Assembly: GCA_964019135.1 (NCBI GenBank)
Contig: OZ025249.1
Coordinates: 4,464,001-4,528,000, forward strand
DNA: 64,000 bases
Reading direction: 5' to 3'
DNA from: Arenicola marina
Taxonomy: Eukaryota; Annelida; Polychaeta; Arenicolidae
Made by a program: the position numbers and the translations under genes. The notes under the pieces are model-generated. The model saw nothing but the letters and a program-made list of their open reading frames with translations, ran no database searches and had not been told where the DNA came from. This document shows, piece by piece, positions 25,501-37,500 of the stretch. Numbering within the stretch: the stretch's first letter is position 1; the number at the start of each line of letters is the position of its first letter.

Positions 25501-28500
25501 GGCGAGCAGTGGGAAGTAGAAGGGCAGGCCGCAGTAGGCCACGGTGATTGGCTACAAGGCTGACTTACCTCATCATGGCGAGCAGTGGGAAGTAGAAGGG
25601 CAGACCGCAGTAGGCCGCAGTGATTGGCTACAAGGCTGACTTACGTCATCATGGCGAGCAGTGGGAAGTAGAAGGGCAGGCCGCAGTAGGCCGCGGTGAT
25701 TGGCTACAAGGCTGACTTACGTCATCATGGCGAGCAGTGGGAAGTAGAAGGGCAGGCCGCAGTAGGCCGCAGTGATTGGCTACAAGGCTGACTTACGTCA
25801 TCATGGCGAGCAGTGGGAAGTAGAAGGGCAGGCCGCAGTAGGCCGCGGTGATTGGCTACAAGGCTGACTTACGTCATCATGGCGAGCAGCGGAAAGTAGA
25901 AGGGCAGGCCGCAGTAGGCCGCAGTGATTGGCTACAAGGCTGACTTACGTCATCGTGGCGAGCAGTGGGAAGTGGAAGGGCAGGCCGCAGTAGGCCGCAG
26001 TGATTGGCTACAAGGCTGACTTACGTCATCATGGCGAGCAGTGGGAAGTAGAAGGGCAGGCCGCAGTAGGCCGCGGTGATTGGCTACAAGGCTGACTTAC
26101 GTCATCATGGCGAGCAGCGGAAAGTAGAAGGGCAGGCCGCAGTAGGCCGCAGTGATTGGCTACAAGGCTGACTTACGTCATCATGGCGAGCAGTGGGAAG
26201 TAGAAGGGCAGACCGCAGTAGGCCGCAGTGATTGGCTACAAGGCTGACTTACGTCATCATGGCGAGCAGTGGGAAGTAGAAGGGCAGGCCGCAGTAGGCC
26301 GCAGTGATTGGCTACAAGGCTGACTTACGTCATCATGGCGAGCAGTGGGAAGTAGAAGGGCAGGCCGCAGTAGGCCGCAGTGATGGGTCACAAGGCTGAC
26401 TTACGTCATCATGGCGAGCAGTGGGAAGTAGAAGGGCAGGCCGCAGTAGGCCGCAGTGATTGGCTACAAGGCTGACTTACGTCATCATGGCGAGCAGTGG
26501 GAAGTAGAAGGGCAGGCCGCAGTAGGCAGCAGTGATTGGCTACAAGGCTGACTTACGTCATCATGGCGAGCAGTGGGAAGTAGCAGGGCAGGCCGCAGTA
26601 GGCCGCAGTGATTGGTTACAAGGCTGACTTACGTCATCATGGCGAGCAGTGGGAAGTAGAAGGGCAGGCCGCAGTAGGCCGCAGTGATTGGCTACAAGGC
26701 TGACTTACGTCATCATGGCGAGCAGTGGGAAGTAGAAGGGCAGGCCGCAGTAGGCCGCGGTGATTGGCTACAAGGCTGACTTACGTCATCATGGCGAGCA
26801 GTGGGAAGTAGAAGGGCAGGCCGCAGTAGGCCGCAGGGATTGGCTACAAGGCTGACTTACGTCATCATGGCGAGCAGTGGGAAGTAGAAGGGCAGACCGC
26901 AGTAGGCCGCGGTGATTGGCTACAAGGCTGACTTACGTCATCATGGCGAGCAGTGGGAAGTAGAAGGGCAGGCCGCAGTAGGCCGCAGTGATTGGCTACA
27001 AGGCTGACTTACGTCATCGTGGCGAGCAGTGGGAAGTAGAAGGGCAGGCCGCAGTAGGCCGCGGTGATTGGCTACAAGGCTGACTTACGTCATCATGGCG
27101 AGCAGTGGGAAGTAGAAGGGCAGGCCGCAGTAGGCCGCAGTGATTGGCTACAAGGCTGACTTACGTCATCATGGCGAGCAGTGGGAAGTAGAAGGGCAGG
27201 CCGCAGTAGGCCGCAGTGATTGGCTACAAGGCTGACTTACGTCATCATGGCGAGCAGTGGGAAGTAGAAGGGCAGGCCGCAGTAGGCCGCGGTGATTGGC
27301 TACAAGGCTGACTTACGTCATCATGGCGAGCAGTGGGAAGTAGAAGGGCAGGCCGCAGTAGGCCGCAGTGATTGGCTACAAGGCTGACTTACGTCATCAT
27401 GGCGAGCAGTGGGAAGTAGAAGGGCAGACCGCAGTAGGCAGCAGTGATTGGCTACAAGGCTGACTTACGTCATCATGGCGAGCAGTGGGAAGTAGCAGGG
27501 CAGGCCGCAGTAGGCCGCAGTGATTGGTTACAAGGCTGACTTACGTCATCATGGCGAGCAGTGGGAAATAGAAGGGCAGGCCGCAGTAGGCCGCAGTGAT
27601 TGGCTACAAGGCTGACTTACGTCATCATGGCGAGCAGTGGGAAGTAGAAGGGCAGGCCGCAGTAGGCCGCGGTGATTGGCTACAAGGCTGACTTACGTCA
27701 TCATGGCGAGCAGTGGGAAGTAGAAGGGCAGGCCGCAGTAGGCCGCAGGGATTGGCTACAAGGCTGACTTACGTCATCATGGCGAGCAGTGGGAAGTAGA
27801 AGGGCAGGCCGCAGTAGGCCGCAGTGATTGGCTACAAGGCTGACTTACGTCATCGTGGCGAGCAGTGGGAAGTAGAAGGGCAGGCCGCAGTAGGCCGCGG
27901 TGATTGGCTACAAGGCTAATTTACGTCATCATGGCGAGCAGTGGGAAGTAGAAGGGCAGGCCGCAGTAGGCCGCAGTGATTGGCTACAAGGCTGACTTAC
28001 GTCATCATGGCGAGCAGTGGGAAGTAGAAGGGCAGGCCGCAGTAGGCCGCAGTGATTGGCTACAAGGCTGACTTACGTCATCATGGCGAGCAGTGGGAAG
28101 TAGAAGGGCAGGCCGCAGTAGGCCGCAGTGATTGGCTACAAGGCGGACTTACGTTATCATGGCGAGCAGTGGGAAGTAGAAGGGCAGGCCGCAGTAGGCC
28201 GCAGTGATTGGCTACAAGGCTGACTTACGTCATCATGGCGAGCAGTGGGAAGTAGAAGGGCAGGCCGCAGTAGGCCGCAGTGATTGGCTACAAGGCTGAC
28301 TTACGTCATCATGGCGAGCAGTGGGAAGTAGAAGGGCAAGCCGCAGTAGGCCGCCTCCTCGGTGCAGGCCAGGGAGGGGGCGTCTTTCAGAGCCGGCACC
28401 TCAGACTCCAGCAGTCGTATGGAGTTCCTGTCGAAGGGCAGGTGGAGGAGGCCCGAGTCTTGCTGGTAGATGGCGCCATTGGTGTCATGGAATGTCCGCT

Positions 28501-31500
28501 CCATATGCTAATGTGTCAATAGTGAGGGTTAAAAGACGCGAGTGACAGTGACACATCCACTACATGATAACTATAACTGCATACTATTTACCCACTGTTG
28601 ACAAATTAACTAAACTTTGATACAATATTCTATGTATATTAACCTGGAGCTGAATGTAGATTATAGCAGCATAGTGATCCGCGACTTACTTTTGAGTTCG
28701 AACGCTATGCAACCATTGAGTTCAAACACGATCTTAATATTATGCAAGGGACGGGGCAGTTTCAACTTCGAATGCTTACGATGATGTTTTAGAATTTATT
28801 AAATAAATACACAAATAGATACATAAATGAGAAGTTTTTTTGTCGACTGGGAGCGGGCGGAATGCTAGCGTACATGGATGATGTGCCTCTGCTTGGTGGG
28901 CTTGGCCAGGTCGCTGCCGTAGGGGAAGCCGATGGGGGTGAGGACGGCCAGCACGAGGCAGACCACGTGCAGCAGGAACAGCACTGACAGCAGGCGCTTG
29001 AGGCTCCGACACACGTGCACCAGACCCGCCTGCCACGGTGTGGGTAACAAACAACATGTGACGTCACAGTCATGGACGGAGCGACAGGGGAACGAAGAGC
29101 ATGTGACGTCACCGACAGGGGTAACAAAGAGCATATGACGTCACTGAGAAGGGTAACAAAGAGCACGTGACGTCACAGGCATAGTCGGAACGAGAGGGTG
29201 ATTGCGGAACCAATAACTGTGGAATAACATTAACCAGACAGCACACAGTAGCAAGGCTTATATCAACATAGCTAGGTTTCCCGTAATCTCTTACTTCACC
29301 TTCTTATTTAAGTTGCCATACACAAAATAAAGTGTTGTAGCTAGGCGTTCAAACTATATAAGACACTTAACGCCTACCTACTAAGATATATTTGTGCATA
29401 TATATACCAAATAACACCAAACAAAGAAGTAAAAAATATCTACACGTGTGCTCGAGCGTTCCATGGCGACTCACGTGGTACGAGGTCGTCACGACGACGG
29501 CGGCGGCGACGAGGCCGCCCAGGAAGACGTCTGGGATGGCGGCGGGGCCGGCGCGCCCCATCACCGGCACGAACATGACCAGCGCGTTGTGGACGGTGTA
29601 CGTCATCAACGTCATGCCCGGCAGCGTGGCCAGCACGTGCATGATGAGGAAGGCGACGGGCCGCTCTGAAACAAAGGACCAAACGCTGTCCAATATCCGA
29701 GCAGAGGGACAGCCCCAGATATGTCCCGTACGGAAGTACCGAACGACAGACGCCGCCTCGAATATCATTCTTGGGATTCCAGCATTGTTGTTCAGATGTT
29801 TCATGTGTCATTACTGAGGAACAACTGTCGCCGAAACACGGATTCATTAATTTATGGTCAACCTTCCGCAACAGGCACAAAATACAGGTCTTGTTGGCCA
29901 TGACATGGGGCATGCTGAGCGAAGCTGTGTGACGCTGAATATGTAGTAAAACCCAAATTGTCAAAAGTTAGGAGGGGGGGGGGGTGGTCAACGGGTGCAT
30001 CATAATGTGCTCGGTGCCGCGCTCACTCCAAGTACAATTATTCAGACTAAGATTTGAAGTCCCTGTATATCTCACAGTTGGAATAATTACAGCTGCTGCG
30101 CCCGGTCTTACCTCTGCCGGTGATGGAGGCCAGCTGCTGCGTCCGGTCTTACCTCTGCCGGTGATGGAGGCCAGCTGCTGTGTCCGGTCTTACCTCTGCC
30201 GGTAATGGAGGCCAGCTGCTGCGTCCGGTCTTACCTCTGCCGGTAATGGAGGCCAGCTGCTGCGTCCGGTCTTACCTCTGCCGGTGATGGGAGGCCAGCT
30301 GTTGCGTCCGGTCTTACCTCTGCCGGTAATGGAGGCCAGCTGCTGCGTCCGGTCTTACCTCTGCCGGTGATGGAGGCCAGCTGCTGCGTCCGGTCTTACC
30401 TCTGCCGGTGATGGAGGCCAGCTGCTGCGTCCGGTCTTACCTCTGCCGGTGATGGAGGCCAGCTGCTGTGTCCGGTCTTACCTCTGCCGGTGATGGAGGC
30501 CAGCTGCTGCGTCCGGTCTTACCTCTGCCGGTGATGGAGGCCAGCTGCTGCGTCCGGTCTTACCTCTGCCGGTGATGGAGGCCAGCTGCTGCGTCCGGTC
30601 TTACCTCTGCCGGTAATGGAGGCCAGCTGCTGCGTCCGGTCTTACCTCTGCCGGTAATGGAGGCCAGCTGCTGCGTCCGGTCTTAGCTCTGCCGGTAATG
30701 GAGGCCAGCTGCTGTGTCCGGTCTTACCTCTGCCGGTGATGGAGGCCAGCTGCTGTGTCCGGTCTTACCTCTGCCGGTGATGGAGGCCAGCTGCTGCGTC
30801 CGGTCTTACCTCTGCCGGTGATGGAGGCCAGCTGCTGCGTCCGGTCTTACCTCTGTCGGTAATGGAGGCCAGCTGCTGCGTCCGGTCTTACCTCTGCCGG
30901 TAATGGAGGCCAGCTGCTGTGTCCGGTCTTACCCCTGCCGGTGATGGAGGCCAGCTGCTGCGTCCGGTCTTACCTCTGCCGGTGATGGAGGCCAGCTGCT
31001 GTGTCCGGTCTTACTTCTGCCGGTGATGGAGGCCAGCTGCTGTGTCCGGTCTTACCCCTGCTGGTGATGGAGGCCAGCTGCTGCGTCCGGTCTTACCTCT
31101 GCCGGTAATGGAGGCCAGCTGCTGCGTCCGGTCTTACCTCTGCCGGTAATGGAGGCCAGCTGCTGCGTCCGGTCTTACCTCTGCCGGTGATGGAGGCCAG
31201 CTGCTGTGTCCGGTCTTACCTCTGCCGGTGATGGAGGCCAGCTGCTGTGTCCGGTCTTACCTCTGCCGGTAATGGAGGCCAGCTGCTGCGTCCGGTCTTA
31301 CCTCTGCCGGTGATGGAGGCCAGCTGCTGTGTCCGGTCTTACCTCTGCCGGTGATGGAGGCCAGCTGCTGTGTCCGGTCTTACCTCTGCCGGTGATGGAG
31401 GCCAGCTGCTGCGTCCGGTCTTACCTATGCCGGTGATGGAGGCCAGCTGCTGCGTCCGGTCTTACCTCTGTCGGTAATGGAGGCCAGCTGCTGCGTCCGG

Positions 31501-34500
31501 TCTTACCTCTGCCGGTAATGGAGGCCAGCTGCTGCGTCCGGTCTTACCTCTGCCGGTGATGGAGGCCAGCTGCTGTGTCCGGTCTTACCTCTGCCGGTGA
31601 TGGAGGCCAGCTGCTGTGTCCGGTCTTACCTCTGCCGGTGATGGAGGCCAGCTGCTGCGTCCGGTCTTACCTCTGCCGGTCATGGAGGCCAGCTGCTGTG
31701 TCCGGTCTTACCTCTGCCGGTCATGGAGGCCAGCTGCTGCGTCCGGTCTTACCTCTGCCGGTGATGGAGGCCAGCTGTTGCGTCCGGTCTTACCCCTGCC
31801 GGTGATGGAGGCCAGCTGCTGCGTCCGGTCTTACCTCTGCCGGTGATGGAGGCCAGCTGCTGTGTCCGGTCTTACCTCTGCCGGTGATGGAGGCCAGCTG
31901 CTGTGTCCAGTCTTACCTCTGCCGGTGATGGAGGCCAGCTGCTGCGTCCGGTCTTACCTCTGCCGGTGATGGAGGCCAGCTGCTGCGTCCGGTCTTACCT
32001 CTGCCGGTGATGGAGGCCAGCTGCTGTGTCCGGTCTTACCTCTGCCGGTGATGGAGGCCAGCTGCTGTGTTCGGTCTTACCTCTGCCGGTGATGGAGGCC
32101 AGCTGCTTCGTCCGGTCTTACCTCTGCCGGTAATGGAGGCCAGCTGCTGTGTCCGGTCTTACCTCTGCCGGTAATGGAGGCCAGCTGCTGTGTTCGGTCT
32201 TACCTCTGCCGGTGATGGAGGCCAGCTGCTGTGTCCGGTCTTACCTCTGCCGGTGATGGAGGCCAGCTGCTGCGTCCGGTCTTACCTCTGCCGGTGATGG
32301 AGGCCAGCTGCTGCGTCCGGTCTTACCTCTGCCGGTGATGGAGGCCAGCTGTTGTGTCCAGTCTTACCTCTGCCGGTGATGGAGGCTAGCTGCTGTGTCC
32401 GGTCTTACCTCTGCCGGTGATGGAGGCCAGCTGCTGCGTCCGGTCTTACCTCTGCCGGTAATGGAGGCCAGCTGCTGTGTCCGGTCTTACCTCTACGGTA
32501 ATGGAGGCCAGCTGCTGCGTCCGGTCTTACCTCTGCCGGTGATGGAGGCCAGCTGCTGTGTCCGGTCTTACCTCTGCCGGTGATGGAGGCCAGCTGCTGT
32601 GTCCGGTCTTACCTCTGCCGGTGATGGAGGCCAGCTGCTGCGTCCGGTCTTACCTCTGCCGGTGATGGAGGCCAGCTGCTGTGTCCGGTATTACCTCTGC
32701 CGGTGATGGAGGCCAGCTGCTGTGTCCGGTCTTACCTCTGCCGGTGATGGAGGCCAGCTGCTGCGTCCGGTCTTACCTCTGCCGGTAATGGAGGCCAGCT
32801 GCTGCGTCCGGTCTTACCTCTGCCGGTGATGGAGGCCAGCTGCTGCGTCCGGTCTTACCTCTGCCGGTGATGGAGGCCAGCTGCTGTGTCCGGTCTTACC
32901 TCTGCCGGTGATGGAGGCCAGCTGCTGCGTCCGGTAGTACCTCTGCCGGTGATGGAGGCCAGCTGCTGTGTCCGGTCTTACCTCTGCCGGTGATGGAGGC
33001 CAGCTGCTGTGTCCGGTCTTACCTCTGCCGGTGATGGAGGCCAGCTGCTGTGTCCGGTCTTACCTCTGCCGGTGATGGAGGCCAGCTGCTGCGCCCGGTC
33101 TTACCTCTGCCGGTGACGGAGGCCAGCTGCTGTGTCCGGTCTTACCTCTGCCGGTGATGGAGGCCAGCTGCTGTGTTCGGTCTTACCTCTGCCGGTGATG
33201 GAGGCCAGCTGCTGCGTCCGGTCTTACCTCTGCCGGTGATGGAGGCCAGCTGGTGTGTCCGGTCTTACCTCTGCCGGTGATGGAGGCCAGCTGCTGCGTC
33301 CGGTCTTTCCTCTGCCGGTGATGGAGGCCAGCTGCTGCGTCCGGTCTTACCTCTGCCGGTGATGGAGGCCAGCTGCTGCGTCCAGTCTTTCCTCTGCCGG
33401 TGATGGAGGCCAGCTGCTGCGTCCGGTCTTACCTCTGCCGGTGATGGAGGCCAGCTGCTGCGTCCGGTCTTACCTCTGCCGGTGATGGAGGCCAGCTGCT
33501 GCGTCCGGCCTTACCTCTGCCGGTGATGGAGGCCAGCTGCTGCGTCCGGTCCCTCACAATGAGCGGCACAAGGACGAAGAGGAGGACGAGGACCGCTGAG
33601 CTCAGTCTCTGGATGGTCATCATGGCCAGGATGATGGCGAACACGCTGAGGTTGGCGTCAAAGTACAGACTTTCGATATCCCAGGGCAGCAACTGGAACC
33701 ACAGAGTGACCAATAACAGGTTACGTGAGTTCAAGCTCGGCGTATATAAAGAGTTCAGCATCACACGTAGCCGCTGTAAGTCTTGGGACGGCGAAGCGTT
33801 GCAGCGAGACTCCTCTAAGATCATTATTGTAGTCAAATGACGTACCCGCCATGAGTGACCTCAACATTGTTCAAATCGTGCATGACTTGCTTTAGAATTG
33901 TTTAATCAATCAAAACAACTAAATCGTAACATCATCATTAGTATCATATGGTAATAAGATTATGTTAAGCGTTGAATGTAATTTTTTTAGCGGTATCGAT
34001 GACATAGAAAATCAAACATTGTCAATGGGCTGCATAGATGCAACAGGACTATCAGACAAGTCCTACCTTGGAGAACATCCTTCTCCTGGCAAAGTGGTGA
34101 ATGGACAGGAAGATGGCGAGGGCGGGGAGAGCGTATAGACCAATGAGAAGCCATGTGTGTGTAAACCACATCATTGGCCGCCCCAGGTAGTCGATGGCCA
34201 GACCCATAACATCCACAGTGATGATTGTGAGGAGCCAGGAGAGGAACAGTAGACCCATCGTGCTCAGCAGGTATCCTCCATACTTGACACCGCTTAGATC
34301 TAAAATACAACAAATCTCATTGAAATAAAATAGCAATTATAAACATTACCCACAACAATTTCATTCAGATACTTCTGCATCTGGAACATTGCTTTCCTCC
34401 AAATAATCAAACAATGAATCTCACTTGATGTAAATGGTTTCATACATTACAAATATATGTCGAAGGAAGTGTCCCTCTAGACCACCTAAACGGACTACAG

Positions 34501-37500
34501 AATCCCAGAGGCAATGAGACGACGGCATGAAACGACGCGAGGCGCAGGCGCAGTTTAACCCTCGAGCACTGGAGCACACTAGCACGTGATCACAGTGGTT
34601 ACCCATGCCTTCAAGTGTCCACAGAAATAATACCCGCATCTGCCTTGGAGAGTTTCTTGGCGATGCCCAGAATGACGACGGCGACCGAGATGAAGTTGAC
34701 GATGGTCCCGATCCTGAAGGGGTAGACTATCATGAAGTAGCCGAGGATGTCGAAGAACACGAGCTTGCCGTGTCGGTACTGGCCAGGGTCGCGCAGCAGG
34801 GGAGAGTTGGCCATAGCTTCCACCAGGGCCAGCAAGTTTTCCCCTAAATCAAAATATAATGTAAGATGTAGGTGTATATGTGTAGTTAAGTTGGCTGCTA
34901 CTCTGGCCTTTACAATTAACATATATAAATGAGTTACATTTTAGTTTCATTCAATTCAAGCACAAGAATTTCTTCATTGTGGTAAAGAATAATGAGATTT
35001 TAGGAATAAAGAAAAAATGTAAAGACTAAAACAACTGACATTACCTCCTCTCTGAATACACCCTGGTGGAATCATCTCAGGTGTGTCGTACTTTGTGTGA
35101 TACACATACCCATTGCTTATATATGCAATGTCGATACCTGCAAATGCGCCAAATGTTAGTTTATGCCATCGGGTAACGCACTAAATTTACAGGTGTTTTT
35201 GCAACAAAATTGGCGAAAAGGATTTCGTGAGTTCCAAAGCAGATACATTCAAACGCTACCGGACACTGAATTACGGTTACTGAGTTTTCAAAGTACGAGC
35301 ATTGGATTTCCTCTATGATAATTGACATCCAGTGAATCAAAAGTTACATTGCAAATGTGTAGCTGGTAAACCAATGCAGGAGAACATGTTTAAAGATTAA
35401 CCTGGAATTCCTCCATAATCACGAAAGATCCTGAAGTCGGTATCAGAGGGAATCAGACCACTTTCAAACAACTCTTGCCCAACAACGGATGCAAATGGAT
35501 GAGGAACTACATCAGCATATGTTCTCACAATCCAAGGATTTTCTGGACCTGAAAAGAGAATGTACACAACAAATCTGTAGGTACAATTAACTATGCTATG
35601 AGCAACCAAATCTTTTAAAGCAGCCCATACAGATGGGGAAAGAGATGTGTAGAATATATCAGTTTGACCACATCGTAAATTATGCAAATTAGTCTTTTGT
35701 TAATTTTGTCCTAAGTCCACAAATGCAAAAAGGGTTATGGGATATATACGGCTTTCAAAAGGTTCAGTACTTGTTAGGATAATGTCATCTTTGTTCATCA
35801 GAGAAACTGAGATCAGTTTGTGTCTATCGAACATAATACCTAGAATGATAAATCTTACCAGCTTGGAATAAGATTTCTCTGCCTCCAGCCCCAGCAGCTT
35901 CCAAGTTGATAAATGCCCTAATATCTTTGGCCCAGGGATGACTTGTAATGAATCCATGACTTGCCTACCAATTAACAGAAAAGGTAATGCAGAATGATCT
36001 TCAAATATCATGTATGACATACCGTAAACTGCCTTTTTGAAGCCGCGGCTATTATTAGGAAGTTGCGGCTTTAAATACGGCAATTTGCCGATTTCAAGTG
36101 AGCATGGCGAGGGGGCGAGGAGCATTTCAGAGGCGGGGGGGGGGGGGAGACGGAGGTGAAATACGGAAATTGACGGTTTTGTCAAAATTATTTATTGCAT
36201 CATAACGTCATCAGTGTGACATGATACGGCTGCCGTCCTCACACGAACTGTAATAGGTTACTCGGGCTAGACGTGGTACTGGGGATGCGCGACAGTGATT
36301 TATAAATACGTTATATATATGCAGTACATGCCAGGACAGCCAGCCACTGGTGTGACACTTGATAAGAGGTGGGATGGATGGATGGATAATACAGGTTGGG
36401 ATTACACACCAAACGACAGTATTTGACTTGGCTAACAAACAGAACTTATATTTTTACTATTCACAAAAACTTCACAATTATAGAAAAGATTATTTATTTA
36501 TCATTATGCATCTCATATGGCATACACATATTTTATTGATATTGTCAGATACAGACAAACTGGTTATTTTTAAAAGACTTTTGACAATAGTATTTTTGAA
36601 TACTTTCTAATGAATAATTAAATATATAACTATTATTTCGTTTATTTGTAATGCTACAATACATACTTGTAATATATTTTCCTCAGCACCATTGAAAATG
36701 AATATAACATTGTGCTTTAATGCCGTATTTCCTGATGATACTACTCTTAAGACCTCAAGCATCAGACAGCAACTGACAGCATCATCACTGGCACCTTAAA
36801 GTAAAATAAAATCACTTTAAATATATTAAAAAAAACATGCAATATTTAAAAAAATCTTTTCATCAAAGTAATTTATTTTATATTTCATATTATAATTTAT
36901 AACTGATGGCATTACTGATATTTTTCAGATAATCATTATTGATATTATTGAACTATTTTAGTATACAGTGGTATTTTTAGACTATATAGAAAATATTTTT
37001 ATGTTTTAACTCATTGCCTACCATTGACGCATTGATGCGCTCCCGAATCCCACCTGCGCAGCCCACAAGACGCATATAAGCGCTGCCAGTGAGTGCATGC
37101 GAAACCCCGCTGCAGCACACATGCGTGGCTCCGCAACAGTGCTGAATACTTACAGATGCATATATACGTTTGCAAACTTCATCATGATTGGATAAAAGTT
37201 GAAGCTTGCCAACTTAGTCATCCAATGGAATTCCATGACACATATGTTTACTCTAACTTATGCAGATTTCAGTATGCAAATTAGATGCAAATGAACCAGA
37301 ACAGATCGGGGTTTTCCCAAGGGGCCCATATAGTTGTGTGGTTTTGTGGTTATGCCTGTCTGGATCATGGGCTTGGATCCAGGGCTGAGAGGGCTTGGGG
37401 CGGGAAATATAGCATCACTTGCTGACTTAGCTGGCAAAATGGCTGCAGTAAATCCTTCAGAGAGTGACTCTGGTGAATCTTTTGATGGTTTTGATCAGGA

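Noticed and set aside
18919..28345. CRISPR-like regular spacing of repeats
   Set aside because: The repeats are directly adjacent with no unique spacers, the genes are animal with introns, and the unit is explained by ERMP1 exon 11 plus intron.
29440..29964. 174-codon minus-strand frame over ERMP1 exon 9
   Set aside because: It is an alternative frame of the real exon (29,475-29,665); its Arg/Pro-rich translation reflects GC-rich codons read out of frame.
33693..33836. Longer version of ERMP1 exon 8 starting at an acceptor near 33,775
   Set aside because: It stays in frame but inserts about 23 residues not expected between the membrane segments. The acceptor at 33,692 aligns without a gap and has a better pyrimidine tract.
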